DNA of 64,000 nucleotides from Timema cristinae (Eukaryota; Arthropoda; Insecta; Phasmatodea; Timematidae), in NCBI GenBank assembly GCA_039000515.1, contig JBCFYV010000012.1, forward strand, positions 9,545,486 through 9,609,485, given 5' to 3'. The notes beneath the pieces were generated by a model. That model saw nothing but the letters and a program-made list of their open reading frames with translations, searched no databases and was not told the DNA's origin. The position numbers and the translations under genes are program-made. Positions 33,130-44,515 of the stretch are shown piece by piece; the first letter of the stretch is position 1, and each line of letters begins with the position of its first letter.

Positions 33130-34120
33130 CTAATACATCCCTACACCAACAGCTGACATCTGTCACTTTGGATAACTGTAAAGAAAATAATATATGAATG
33201 TGATAGTTAACCTCAGTAATTTAGCTCAATATTATTTGTATATTTATTTGAGGTCGGACACAAAGCTTATTTATCGTTTCATTCCACTTAAAAAAAATTA
33301 TTATTCACGGCACTTTCACAAAAATTTATAACGAACATTGCTTCAAAATGACAAGCGACCAATTTATATCATATGATTGAACGTGAGGGAAACAAGTTCT
33401 TTACAATTATGCACCCACGCAGTGGATAAACATATTGTATTCATATAAATATTTTGAAATACGATTCACTAATCATAAAATAATTTATTATATATATAAA
33501 AAATGACAACTATTTTCTCTGGTCCAAGTAAATACGATGCCGGTATTACACAATATTAATGTGTGCACTATATTACACATCATGGATAACATTCCAAAAT
33601 GAAGAATAAGTACTTTTAATTAAGTTTAAAATTTTGTTTTGGATTGGGTAAAAAGAAATTATTAAATGGAATTAAACAACGTAAGAAAACTTAAGTTTAC
33701 GTTATTTTAAATGTAAAATATAACATGTAATTAAAAAAACTTAACATTTATAACAAAACAGTGGTATTTTATAAGTGTTGGCAACCTAAAACCTAAACAT
33801 ACAATTTTTTAGCTGTCATCCAATTGAAAAAATAAAAAACTATCATGAACAGACTCTAGCTAGGATTTATGCGTACAACCCAAACGGATAGTAAGACGCG
33901 GTGCTAAAAGAAATGTATATATATATATTGATATTATCAATCAAAAGTAATAGATGTTGATAATATGACGTGAAAGTAATTAATAGTTACTTTTCTAGCT
34001 GTCAGCTGTCTTCATATTGTAAGTATACTGTAAGGTACGCGTTATCAGTAGTTTGTTGTATTTTATTTGCTCCGTGTTACATCTTTCCTTTGGGCACTAA
34101 GTCCACGTATTTTAATACAG
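33130..34120. other. AT-rich stretch with a tail-only SINE fragment
   Basis: 33868-33906 reads GCGTACAACCCAAACGGATA and GTAAGACGCGGTGC, a SINE tail without body. GTTGATAATATGACG and AGCTGTCAGCTGTC near 33955-34010 resemble the GCTGTCAC MITE family. There is no gene. Confidence 0.5.
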
Positions 34121-34129
34121 TAATCTGGT

Positions 34130-34345
34130 AGGGCCGAGGAAGGCAGAAATTAGAGGAAATATATCCCCATATTTGCTTGTAGGTAGATTAAGAAACCATC
34201 TAGGAAACATATAGGGCCTACTCTATATACACCTGACCCGTATTTTGGCCCCATAATACCGTGACCTCCCACCCCCTCTTACATCACCGGCAAACCAGAT
34301 TAAATGAACTTGACAATTGGTCCTCATATCCACTATTGAGGGTCC
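34130..34345 (-). mobile_element. SINE2 remnant
   Basis: GAAATTAGAGGAAATATATC, CCCCATATTTGCTTGTAGG, AAACCATCTAGGAAA and CATCACCGGCAAACCAG are the reverse complement of the SINE2 body and head. The tail is missing. Confidence 0.6.
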
Positions 34346-34607
34346 TGGTAACAAGAGCAGGCAATGAAACAACCTAGAGTAGAGTCCCGATTATCCGAGG
34401 TTATCGGGAGTGAGGCAGACTCGAATAACCGAAAACTTGGATTGTACGTTCCTCGATCGATTCGTTTCAAAGTCTCAAATATTTTCCTTAGTAACAACTT
34501 TCTTTATTCTCTTTACACTCGTGATTAGAAAAAAACAAAAAACATATCTTACACTAAATTTGAACACACTTAACACTTACAATTAAATAAAAAACGGCAA
34601 ATGGATT

Positions 34608-34660
34608 TTTTTTATTCAGCACCGTGTCTTACTACCCGATCGGGTTGCACACTGACCAAA
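34608..34660 (-). mobile_element. SINE tail-only fragment
   Basis: On the minus strand it ends with CAACCCGATCGGGTAGTAAG and ACACGGTGCTGAAT followed by A-rich sequence. This is the shared SINE1/SINE2 tail without body. Confidence 0.6.
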
Positions 34661-35127
34661 TCAATTAACTGCAGCTGTGACGCCCAACGGTAAGCAACTT
34701 ATTTGAAAAAAGCCGCAGCCATACTTGCGACCTGATCGCCGTGACTAGGACGCCAACATGTAATGCCTTGGTATAAAATGAGAGTGGTCATAACTACGCA
34801 ACTTGATCAAAAAATAGAGTGAATATAGCTCTGTCGATTAAATAACATTTCTCGACATTCTGGCGTCCTTCTGGTTGCAAGTGTGGCCGTGCACCCTAAG
34901 TCGAGCGGTGGGCGATTATATCTACGGCACCACCACGCGTTGAAACCATGGGCGCAAATATCCTAGGGGCACATTAAAAAAAAGTATTTTTTAGTGTTTA
35001 CAAAAATAATTAACTAGATTAAATACAATAATAATTATTTCTAAATATAAAATAACATCTAAATACTTTATCTGATATTAAGAAGAGGCTATAGTTTCTA
35101 AAAAAGGATTGATTAACAACATAATCA

Positions 35128-35413
35128 GGTGACCTGGCGGTCTAGGGGTAAGGTGTCGGACTTCTGTGTTGGGGTCCAAGGCTCAATACTCGGTCTCGGC
35201 ACAGATCTCTCTGCTTGCCAAACCCTTCCTTCACCTCTGACAAGACGTGTATTAATCACATCTTGTGAATGTGTGAAGTGCCAGGCCTCCACCGTGGTTC
35301 GGATTCCACGTTAAACTGTAGATCCTCCATTTCATCTCACAATCACCCTACCATTACACATTAGCGTAAGTGCTATAACCCGAACGGGTAGTAAGACGTG
35401 GTGCTAATAATAA
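35128..35413 (+). mobile_element. SINE1, full-length, with 14-bp target-site duplication
   Basis: Flanked by the exact repeat TAACAACATAATCA (35114-35127 and 35414-35427). A box TGGCGGTCTAGGGG region, AAGGTGTCGGACTTCTGTG, the body with ACCGTGGTTCGGATTCC, and the tail ATAACCCGAACGGGTAGTAA ending in TAA repeats. The B box (GGCTCAATAC) is damaged. It is inserted within the Tigger-like element and is therefore younger. The 61-codon open frame within it is not a gene. Confidence 0.95.
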
Positions 35414-36109
35414 TAACAACATAATCACTTTTATGGTTTTATATTTATGAAATAGAGTACATTGAGAAAAAACAATTTGTAATAAATAAAATGATAGAAC
35501 AGTAGGTAAATAATAGAGCACAAATAAAAGTAGAAACACTAACCAACATTTACACACACTTCAATATTTCGAAGCTATAATAACGTGTTTGTAAGTGTGT
35601 GTTCGTGTTTTAACTTTTATTTGTGCTCTATTATTTTCCTAATCGTCTAATATATTTATTTTAAATGGTTTTATGACATTTGGGGTCGAGTTGTCGGCAA
35701 ATCACTTTGGTATTTAATTATAATCTTCCGAAAATGTTAAAAGAAAAGTATGGGAAGAGGAGGGACGGAGGAGGAGTTCCACTTATTCTTGACTTATTTA
35801 TCTTTTTTTGTAATAATTTTATGTTTTCCTTGGTATTTTCGCACCTTATTATCCCTGCTTTGCTTCACATAGCGCGTGTGGTTTATTTTATATTATAGAG
35901 AGTACAACCGGGGGCGCCAATTTTAAGTCTCATCCAGGGTGTATGAAACCCTTACAAGCCGGAGCTGACGATGAATCACTCCACTACTTATAAGTGACGG
36001 CTGAATCAGTTTAATACGGATACTTTCATAGACAATTCTCATGAAACATAAGTTGTGCTACCACCTCGGATAATATGAAACCTCAGATGATCGGGTCTAA
36101 GATAATATA

Positions 36110-36820
36110 CCATAAGAAGGGGGAGGGAGGTATTTGAAACAAACTTAACCCCATGGAGTGTATTAGGTATAAAACGATATCTTTTTTTCTCTTTTTAACT
36201 TTAGCTTGTTTCTATTATGTACATCTTCTCTTCCCCCCTCTATTTTTGAGATTTTTTTTCATAGCGCATTAACACAAGGATTATTAGTGACTCAGCCCTC
36301 TCCCTTTATTTTCAACCCCATCTTTTAATATATGTTTCACTCATTACACAAGCCTAAACCATGTTTTTGTTCGTTCGTGCATGTCAGAACACTTTATCTA
36401 ACCTTGCTACTACAATAAGCTACTATTAGCAACTCTCATACTAATTAGCAGTGACAGGATCTTACATTATGTGCATTACTTTATAAGCAGGTTTTACTGT
36501 GACATAAAGATTTACTAGCTTTTCAAATTAGTTGGCCAACCACGTGTCTCAACAATTTATTTTTCCTGGGTATTTAACGTAAGCTTTCTAAACACACAAA
36601 TTATATCAGCAGATGACTTACAAACTTACTCGAACTAAGAGAGTACTGCTAATTATACACAACTCACACTGGCTTATAAATATTTAATGAAAAACCGTAC
36701 GAACCGGCAAAAAAATAGTAAATAAATTAGGATTTTGTCAGGAAAAAACCTTAAAAAATATATAATTAATGATTTTTGTGGTAATACTCGTAAATCATAC
36801 GATCGTTTAATATCATTAGT
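36110..36820. other. AT-rich stretch without a recognised feature
   Basis: No open frame of note, SINE or inverted repeat that I recognise. Confidence 0.45.
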
Positions 36821-36823
36821 GTT

Positions 36824-36902
36824 TATAGGTATTGATAATATTTATAAAAAGTGACAACTGCAAATTATATGTCCTGACGTATGAATACGCGAAAGTATAT
36901 CT
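36824..36902 (+). mobile_element. MITE-like repeat fragment (ATTGGTATTGATA family)
   Basis: TATAGGTATTGATAATATTT, AAAAGTGACAACTG and CTGACGTATGAATACGCG follow the order of the 43853-43936 copy. Confidence 0.5.
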
Positions 36903-36944
36903 AGTAGATTTTATAGCCTCCAGATAAGATTTTTCCTATCCACA

Positions 36945-37145
36945 TCGAGGGTCGCAATGCGTCACTTTCATATCAGACTGAATCGCTGGTGATAGGGGTT
37001 ATCGGGGATCGAATCTGGTGTCTTCAGAACGTCTTTTCTTAAAGGGTTTCCCACTCACCATTCAAATGTGAGTACATTTTGTAAATAATTCTACCTTCCA
37101 AATATCTATCTAATTAGAGTTATTAATGTATGCCTATAACTAAGC
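36945..37145 (+). mobile_element. SINE2 remnant
   Basis: CGAGGGTCGCAATGCGTCAC, the B-box-like GGGGATCGAATCTGG, AAAGGGTTTCCCACTC, TTCAAATGTGAGTACATTTTG and a worn end. Confidence 0.6.
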
Positions 37146-37566
37146 TAACCATATATCTTGGTTGCGAAATTGGGACATTTTTGGAACATTTTGGGTGTTG
37201 TGTAGGTTATTGATAGGGGACCATAACGGGTGGTCTGTGGGGTGGGGGTAAAATTTGACAGTGGCGTTTTCAGGCCATCATGGACGCCAGGAAGTTATAA
37301 AATAATAAATTATACAAGACATAGACACTAACCAATTAACAATGAATAATGAACGGTACGACATTACTTCAGGATCACAATGAAATTGTTTGAACGACAG
37401 TAGGCCTATACCTTTTTAAATCTATTTGTTCGCATAAAGAAATGAGCCGGCCACTAAAGAACGTTCATGAGGCTGACCGAATAGCTCAGAAGCAGTGGGG
37501 AAGTTGATAAGTGGTGGATTGAAGAGAGATTGAGAGGTGAGGGAGAGCGTGTCAACGTTTTTAATT

Positions 37567-38363
37567 GGGGGGTCTTCAAGTATTACGTGAGCACATTGTT
37601 TGCCATTTTTAACCCCTCCCCCTTTTAAGCAAAAATAATCAAATGCCTGACCCTCCTCCCCTCCTTGCTTACGTAATATTTGTCAACTTTTTTTCATTTG
37701 TTCACAGGAATAAGCATTCTTTCATTCATTCAATTTTGCCTATAATCTAAACAGGCGAATAAGATGCGATGATAAACAAAAATAGAAATTAATGCAATTT
37801 ATACATTGCTGGTAATTATTAACATAGAGGTGTAAATTAATATTGCGAAATAATTGACAATCAACATTGATATACAATAAATTTAAATCTATTGAACACT
37901 TAAAATTAAAATAAGTTATAACATTATAAAATGTAAAAAATTTAATTTACTGTTTATTGATGTTATAAAAAAACTATTGTTAGTGAATACATGAATATTA
38001 TATTTATATAAAAAAAAAGGCGCCCTAAATTCCAATTAATCCGATGACCAAGGTCCTTGATTCGACGTCTTAACACTTCCAATCATTAGGTTTATATTTG
38101 GGGGAGCGAGCTCACTCAAGCTTTGGCTTACTTCTATAATCTTCTCCACTTCTTCCTCGTTTAGCCACTCAGAATCTTCATTGCTACCCGAAGCTGCCCC
38201 AAAGTCCAAGCAGCTTGCGAAGCACCTTCCCTCAATTTTTCCCATCTTTCTCTGTCTTACGTAAGCATTGTTCTAACGCCCCTCCCCCCTTGTCAGCAAA
38301 AATGAGCAAAGCTCGAACCCCCTCCCCCCTCTAAGGTGCTTACGTAATACTTTAACGCTCCCT
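37567..38363. mobile_element. Inverted-repeat element with AAGTATTACGTRAGCAC ends
   Basis: The left end GGGGTCTTCAAGTATTACGT with GAGCAC pairs with the right end, which reverse complemented is GGAGCGTTAAAGTATTACGT with AAGCAC. Inside each end lie C/G-rich tracts with CCCCTCCCCC and a second TTACGTAA word (37671 and 38259). About 800 bp. It is similar in style (TACGTAA beside G-rich tracts) to the elements at 8690 and 21085, though the terminal bases differ. It carries one short open frame and no transposase. Confidence 0.65.
38036..38245 (-). CDS. Short acidic ORF inside the inverted-repeat element
   Basis: 69 codons starting MGKIEGRCFASCLDFG, with an acidic, possibly helical centre (WLNEEEVEKIIEVSQSLSEL). 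I do not recognise the family. The composition (E, S, N and L spread evenly, few AT-biased residues) is more protein-like than most open frames in this window, and it sits close to one end of the mobile element. It may therefore be the remnant of a gene carried by a longer autonomous copy. It could equally be chance. Confidence 0.3.
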   Translation of the reverse strand: MGKIEGRCFASCLDFGAASGSNEDSEWLNEEEVEKIIEVSQSLSELAPPNINLMIGSVKTSNQGPWSSD

Positions 38364-38544
38364 TGTTTATCTAACGTACACGGCTTACAAACATAAAGAA
38401 TATTCTTCCAACAAAGCTTTGTAACAAATATGTGAAACTGTTGTTTTCACATGACAAATACACGTTCATTTAATTGATTCATGGCTTCAGAAAAATTTAA
38501 TTTATTTCCCTCCAAAGCGGGACGTCTGGTCACCTTACCTATAC

Positions 38545-38580
38545 CACAAACGGGTACTAAGACACGGTGAAAAACAAAGA
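38545..38580 (+). mobile_element. SINE tail-only fragment
   Basis: CCACAAACGGGTACTAAGAC with ACGGTGAAAAAC is a worn copy of the shared SINE tail without body. Confidence 0.4.
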
Positions 38581-38789
38581 TAAGGAAAAAGTTCTCCTTA
38601 TGAAAATTGGTCTGTATCTTTGTCGGCACCCCTCGCAATAGAACCAGGATCCTTTGAAGTATAATGGTCAACCACTCTAACCACTTATCACCCCCGGGTC
38701 AGGCTTAAACCATGTTAAACACGCGTATAACAATAAAAAAAATATCGTGTTACCGAACCTGGGATTTAGTACTCCAGTGGGAACAGTTT

Positions 38790-39160
38790 CGGGTCTCTGT
38801 GAGCAGACGAGCCCCCCCACCCCCTCACTCCACATCGGCCCGTAAATAAACCACGTTCTCGTCCGCGCTCTGTATGTAATTCAATGTATCGCACAATCCA
38901 CAGGCTCATGCACACGGTACCTATAACTACCGCCATCTTGCCCCTTCCCCGCCTTTCCCCCCTTTCCTCTATCGTTGGCAATAAATTTGTTAGCGCTTCA
39001 AAACTACGCGCGTGGAAAAACACCCGCCATCGTAAAGCTCCCCGTGTGTGTCCAGAAGAGGGGTTGGACAAGGGAAGGGTGAGAGGGGAGGCTGGAGAGA
39101 GAAGAGAATACCAGAACGCGTGGATATTTGATGGAATTAGAACTACATTACACATAGGTA
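38790..39160. other. GC-richer island, function unknown
   Basis: Clearly richer in G and C than its surroundings (CGAGCCCCCCCACCCCC, ACGGTACCTATAACTACCGC, CATCTTGCCCCTTCCCCGCC). Overlapping open frames of 103 (plus) and 129 (minus) codons exist, but neither shows a known domain and their residues follow the base bias. A promoter, an exon of an unrecognised gene or a decayed GC-rich repeat are all possible. Confidence 0.35.
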
Positions 39161-39309
39161 TTATTTATTATAGTTTTCTCGGGCTTAGAACATGATATAT
39201 GATTTTGTATGCAGTACCCGGGAACGTGACCAAAGAGGGTGTGGAAGGGACTGTCCTGGGGGAATCTGAACCCCCCCCCCCTCCCAAATCCCTCTCTCAC
39301 CCAAATGTG

Positions 39310-39415
39310 AAATAATAATGCAACTAACTATGGTTAAGAATCCCATTTTAAGTACAGTAAATAAAAAATAAACAAAAAATATTGACCTTAACTCACGTTC
39401 CGCCCAACCCACTCT
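39310..39415. repeat. Fragment of the 24.1/27.1-kb dispersed repeat
   Basis: AAAAAATATTGACCTTAACTC followed by ACGTTCCGCCCAACCC resembles 24537-24580 and 27395-27425. Confidence 0.4.
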
Positions 39416-39679
39416 ACTCAGCTGTATTCAACTGTTTTCTGTTCGCGTGCCCTCATTTATAATTTATTGTCAACTTTGTAACCCCCCAAGGTTGTTGGTT
39501 CATAATGTAACTTATTATATTCTATAATATACATCTAAGAGAGAGATAGAGAAGAGGGGGATAGAGAGAAAACAAATGGAATTTCAGATCACATGTCATT
39601 TCATCCTGCCCCTTTTTTTTTGTCTATTATGAGATAATTATAGGTGTGTATATATATATATTTAATAAATTTATATGTA

Positions 39680-39830
39680 ACAGAATGTCCAGTGACCTGG
39701 GAAACTTGAGAAACAGGACAAATTCAGGGAACTTGCTTGGTCAGTGAAAAGTCAGGAAAATTGAACAAATTTCTAGAATCTTCACATTTTCACTAAAATA
39801 ATAAGCAAAATTTTATTAAAATAGTCAAAA
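39680..39830. repeat. Degenerate CAGGGAA-type repeat
   Basis: TCCAGTGACCTGGGAAACTTG, CAGGACAAATTCAGGGAAC, TCAGTGAAAAGTCAGGAAAA and TTGAACAAATTTCTAG form a few worn copies of a short repeat. Confidence 0.4.
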
Positions 39831-40299
39831 TAACATTTTTTTTCTTGTTATTTCTCATCGCGAACCTCTTTTAGCACAGTTGTCCCTGTTGAGTGTACTA
39901 ATCTCAATTCTCAAGGTCAACATGTGAATCTCGTATAGTCCTTTCAACCCTCTACCAGGTGTCTTTAGCCAAAGTTGAGTCATTGTTATGCGCATGTGCG
40001 AGAATTCAAATACGATATAGGAAGAAGAAATTATAAAATAATGTGTCTTGCAACAATTTTAAACTGTACAGGTGTAAAGGAATATTTCAATGTCACAAGA
40101 TAATCTCACTGAAATCTAATCTAGATCGCAATACTCAATAACCAGTCGCTTTGGGATGAAGTCCTTATCCCATTCATACTGAGACATAATAATTTAAGAA
40201 TGTATGTAGCCGAACAAACATATTGGGATCAGTGAAGTGGTTTTGACATTTTAAAATGAAAAATACAGAAAAGCTCACATGATGTGAACTTTTGTTTCA

Positions 40300-42130
40300 A
40301 GCTTTATTAACTACTGGTATTTTGGTCCGTCCTCGCCAAGGAGCTTGTACTCATTTGGATCCCCTTTAAGATAAGCTTTATATTTTGTGTTTTTCATTTA
40401 TAGGTTTTTTCGTCTATGCCTATAGAATTCTTAGAATTCAAACTTTCTACCATATCTGATTTTTTTAAAATTAGTTTACTATCAGTTTTAAGGCACCCCC
40501 ATTACCCCCCCCCCCCCTATACCCCCCCTTTTCATCCATTTCCTGGACATATTTTTTTAAATTTCCAAACCTTTAAACTTTTAGGTTTTATGGGGTGATC
40601 CTTTAACCAATTGTTCAAATTTTAATTTTATCCCGTATTGAAAGGTATATTTTTAATAGTTTTAGAGAAATTTCAAGCTATAGTCAACACATTTGTGTTA
40701 TAACATTTCCATTTTGAAATTTTATGACTTTTATGTCTATCTTATATGGTTATTTTACGTGCCTGCCTAATTTCAATTTTCAAACACACTGAAAATTGTG
40801 TTCTATATTAGTTTTATCTTACATTTCCTGTTTTTCAATTTTGAAATTCTATTTATTCAGACATCATTGGTTATGCGGAAAGGTATTTTCACTTATATAC
40901 TAACTTCACATTTATTCCGAACTGTATTTTTTTTATCTAACAGTTTACAAATATGAAACCCAATTTCTTGAAACTTATTTTGAAATTCTAGAGTATCATA
41001 ATTTCTTCTTATTAGAGCGGTCATCTTAATGGTTTACAAGTATTTAAATTTTCTACCATACTTAGAAACATTTTTATATTAATTTTTGAAACTCTTAGTT
41101 TTCCATCAACCTATTAAAATTAAATAAAACACTTTCATACTGTTATGGTTACTTTCTACTTTATACGATAGTAAAAGGTGTTTTTTATCTTCTATACATC
41201 TGGAAATTTCTTCCCATCCCTCAATTAACTACCTCGACACCCACCCTCCCATTATATAATTTCAAATTTTAAAACTTTGGGCTTTCGGTGTATTCTCATT
41301 TTCATCTAACTAAATATCAATTTTTATCTCACCCATGAATGGCTTATATTTTTTGTTTTGGAAATTTCCAGCCAGACGATTTCTTGTACCCCATTTTGAA
41401 TTTAAATGTTCAATCTCTTCTGGTTATTTGGGTTTGAAACTTTCTTTTTAATACAATATTTAAATCTTGTAATGAACTTTAAAAAAAAGTACATATTTTT
41501 AGTTTTGAAGTTTTGAGTGGAATTCCTTTTCATTTTACCTTCCTTCATTTTTGAATTTAAGGTTATTCAGACCTTCATTACGATTTGAAGTGGTATTTAC
41601 ACCTGGCAGATAAATTTCAATCTTCTACCACACTGATAAATAGTTTATTATTTATTTTTTGCAATTTGGAACACTCCCATCCCAACAATTTTCACCATAC
41701 CTTACTGATAAAGATATAATATTTAACCCTAATTTTGTTATTTGAAGTGTTCCATCTACATTCATAGCAAAATCATGGAGTTTGGTTTACCATCATTGAA
41801 AACATCTATATATAAAATTTCTTAAAAATTAATCTGGAAATAGCAATTTTTGAAATTGTTGATACCATTTTTAGGTATTGATTTGTATTCAACCGACCAA
41901 AATTTTGAAATAAAAATTACAACAGTGTTGTGTTTAGCAGTGTTGGAAACCCCCGAAATCAAATGTCAGCGCGTACTGACAAACTTGATTTTTGGCTCAT
42001 GAAGTAAGCATGGGGAATTTTTTGTGCCAACGATTCAGCCCCTTTTAGAATATTCGAGGTTTAAGATTTTTCCCATCATTCTCAAATCCCCAGAAAATTC
42101 CATTCCAAATTTCAATATTATAGCTCACTG
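40300..42130. repeat. Long AT-rich region of decayed tandem-like repeats
   Basis: For about 1.8 kb the phrases TTTTGAAATT(C/T), TTTACAAATA, CCATTTTGAA, ATCTAAC(T/A) and TTTCTACCA recur on one strand with irregular spacing. The region has strong T bias on the plus strand and C runs at about 40506 and 41225. I could not fix a period by eye. No gene is seen. Confidence 0.4.
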
Positions 42131-42169
42131 GAAAGTACAAGAAAACCTATGGAAATAAAACAGACGGCC

Positions 42170-42400
42170 ATGTTATAGATTTTATATGATAGATTCCCCA
42201 ATTTTCTTACGAATGGACATATATGACAGGTATACAAAATGCTATATCTACTTAAACAATTTCATACGTTAAGTCATGTGATCCTCGGCAACCAATTTCT
42301 ATAGATATTATTAATATATTTAAAATAAAACTAAAAAATAGTAAAATTGTATCAATGTTAGCCATAATAAAGTTTTGTATTTTATAAGAGATATCCAATG
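42170..42400 (-). mobile_element. MITE-like repeat, diverged
   Basis: It shares CCCCAATTTTCTTACGAATGG with 30046-30066 and ATGAAAATTGGACTG with 8188-8202. Boundaries are unclear. Confidence 0.35.
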
Positions 42401-42647
42401 AAAATTGGACTGGACCAAAACTAAGAAATCCCTGCCAAAAAATCGTCACCTCGAAAGGTCAAGTTCCAATCCAACCTAATGATAGATTTTTCTGTTGTCT
42501 CGAGACTCAAACTTGGGATCCAAAGCTTAATTAGCTTACGCGCTATCGATTGACCCGAGGAAATGGAGCCATAAATAAATCCTATGTATATTTCTTTAGG
42601 CTCCATGACTATACGTTTGTCACAGGGATGTTGACATGACGAAGCTA

Positions 42648-42800
42648 GGCAAAGGAAATGTCTCCACATTTGCGTTGAGAGAGAGAGAGGGGGGGGGGAA
42701 GAAAATTATCCAGGAACTATATCCTCAGAACAATCGGGTGGAATTTTCAAACGTCACTGGGACTAACCAAACTAGATGAGTTAGACATTTAGCTCGTGGG
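42648..42800 (-). mobile_element. SINE2 remnant
   Basis: AGGAAATGTCTCCACATTTG, CGTTGAGAGAGAG, TTATCCAGG and AACGTCACTGGGACTAACC are the reversed body and head region. A GA/G run has expanded inside it. Confidence 0.5.
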
Positions 42801-43540
42801 TAAATTTCTCTAAGAATGAAACCAAGGATATGAAGGGTGTTCTATGTGGGAGGGGGGAGGTAAATATGTGTAAGAAGGGGAGCAAGAGGGATGGAGAGTG
42901 AGAAGGAAGTCCAGAGTAAGGGAGAGCTAGTACCGTATGAGAATATATTTAACACGACGCAATAAAGTTACCCGAGCGTGGATTCAATTTCACGGAGACC
43001 ATCCGTCCTTACTCTCTCTATCTTTCTCCCTCTCTCTCTTCCTGCGTGCTGTGAACGCAATCTGCTCTTCCTTTCGATGCCCACATCCTGCTCTACTGCA
43101 AAAATAAAATCGCAACGCACTTTTTTTCTTTCTTTTTAGGAGACGCGGAAGAGAGTATGGGTGGTTGTTTTTCAGTATCGTCCATCTTTCTCGTATTACT
43201 TATTACTCGTCATGGTTGGACACCAATTTATATCCATAACCCATTGGGGTAGGAATGAAGATGGTGGAATGTTAGAGGAAAATATACACCTCAATACACC
43301 CATTCGGGGTTCGGACCTCCCACCTCCCAAAATTTACCACCAACGAAAAAAACATCTTTACACTTACGCCTGATCTTTGTGACTATTAATGTTGGTAGTA
43401 GCTTTAACTGGACAAATAATCGCAGTATTTTATTATTTTGAAATAAAGGCGTTGGCCAACATTTATTCGATATAAAGATATGTAAATTATTTCATCTCTA
43501 CTTGTTTAATTACGATCTTTAAAAAACAAGCATTGTAACC
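42801..43540. other. Unassigned; purine tract then pyrimidine tract, with a short SINE2 scrap
   Basis: 42830-42930 is purine-rich (AGGGGGGAGGTAAATATG, GGGATGGAGAGTGAGAAGG). 43005-43045 is pyrimidine-rich (CTCTCTCTTCC). 43245-43375 has reversed SINE2 words (TTAGAGGAAAATATACACC). No gene is recognised. Confidence 0.4.
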
Positions 43541-43544
43541 AGCA

Positions 43545-43740
43545 TTGGTGAGCACGCGGGCATAGGCGTCAACCTCATATGGTCTGCTTTGTTGGTAATG
43601 AGAAGGTCAGAGTTTTAATCCGACAGGCTGTTCTATATTTGGTTTTCCTAAATGGTTATTTACTTTCCACTGTGCATATTTGGGTACATTTCCTCTAAGT
43701 GGATATTTGTGGGTAGCTCGGATGGGTAGTTAGATAAAGA
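43545..43740 (+). mobile_element. SINE2 remnant
   Basis: GGCGTCAACCTCATATGGTC, the B-box-like AGAGTTTTAATCCGAC, GGTTTTCCTAAATGG, GGGTACATTTCCTCTAAG and a worn tail GCTCGGATGGGTAGT. Confidence 0.6.
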
Positions 43741-43852
43741 TTTATATATAAATATTTATTAATATTTTCGAAACAACTATACAGTACAATTTTCACAGGG
43801 AGTGCCTTTTAAAAATGTTTATTTTTTGCTGTTCAAATTTATTACACAGTGT

Positions 43853-43936
43853 AATTTTATTGGTATTGATAATATCTATCAAGATTGACAGCTGAAAAAC
43901 ACGTGACTTGACATATGAACACGTGCAAATAGATAA
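43853..43936 (+). mobile_element. MITE-like repeat (ATTGGTATTGATA family), best copy of this end
   Basis: TTTTATTGGTATTGATAATA, TCTATCAAGATTGACAGCTG, CACGTGACTTGACATATGAAC and ACGTGCAAATAGATAAC. These motifs in this order define the family in this window. Confidence 0.55.
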
Positions 43937-44339
43937 CTATTCTCCTCTAGGTTTCAGAGAAGGCCCTTCCTCTGAATAATGGCCTGTATCAATGCGCACC
44001 GAGTGAGACTTGTTATTACTACGTCGGTCGCGTGCTGGCTTGACAACAGTCAGTGCCGTGCAAGCAGCTCTCGAAGGTCGACATGATCGATACATTCTGT
44101 TGACCTTTGTGACATTCTTTGGCATTTTTCTTCGATTATTTTCAAATAATATTTAAGCCAGACTACTCAGTCATGTGGCTTTAACCGCTACTCTTATTAT
44201 TCATATTTGAATGGTATTGACTAACTAGAGAGAGTTGATTCCCGTCATTATTTTTCTACTAGGAATAGTTTATCATAAACGGTTGCTGTTATTTAATATT
44301 TGGTTTACTTTAAATTTACAACTAGTTTACTTTGTGCGT

Positions 44340-44515
44340 GAGGAATAGGAAGGTAAAATTTTATAGTAAGTAAACCCGCATTTTCACGGAGAGAAATCAA
44401 TGATTTTTTTTTAAGTAGTTCATACACCCCACCGGGATTTGAACCCTTATTCTCCAAGGAAAGACATACCGGATAAGAGATGATGTCTTAGCCCCATGTG
44501 CCCACTGATGGGGGT
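44340..44515 (-). mobile_element. SINE2 remnant
   Basis: AAACCCGCATTTTCACGGAG, ACCCCACCGGGATTTGAACCC (reverse of the B-box region) and GTGCCCACTGATGGGG (head). Confidence 0.6.

Larger units (their letters stand above)
34381..36099. mobile_element. pogo/Tigger-like non-autonomous element, interrupted by SINE1
   Basis: The left end AGAGTCCCGATTATCCGAGG pairs with the right end, which reverse complemented contains TTAGACCCGATCATCTGAGG, an imperfect inverted repeat of the CCCGATTATCCG kind known from pogo/Tigger relatives. A further GGATAAT word lies inside the right end. The roughly 1.7-kb interior carries no transposase that I recognise and contains the SINE at 35128-35413. The open frames at 35354-35557 and 35680-35898 lack known domains. 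The inverted ends are seen; the family is inferred. Confidence 0.5.

Noticed and set aside
38766..39195. 129-codon minus and 103-codon plus open frames
   Set aside because: They overlap on opposite strands in GC-richer DNA, with R/G/P/S-rich residues and no known domain.
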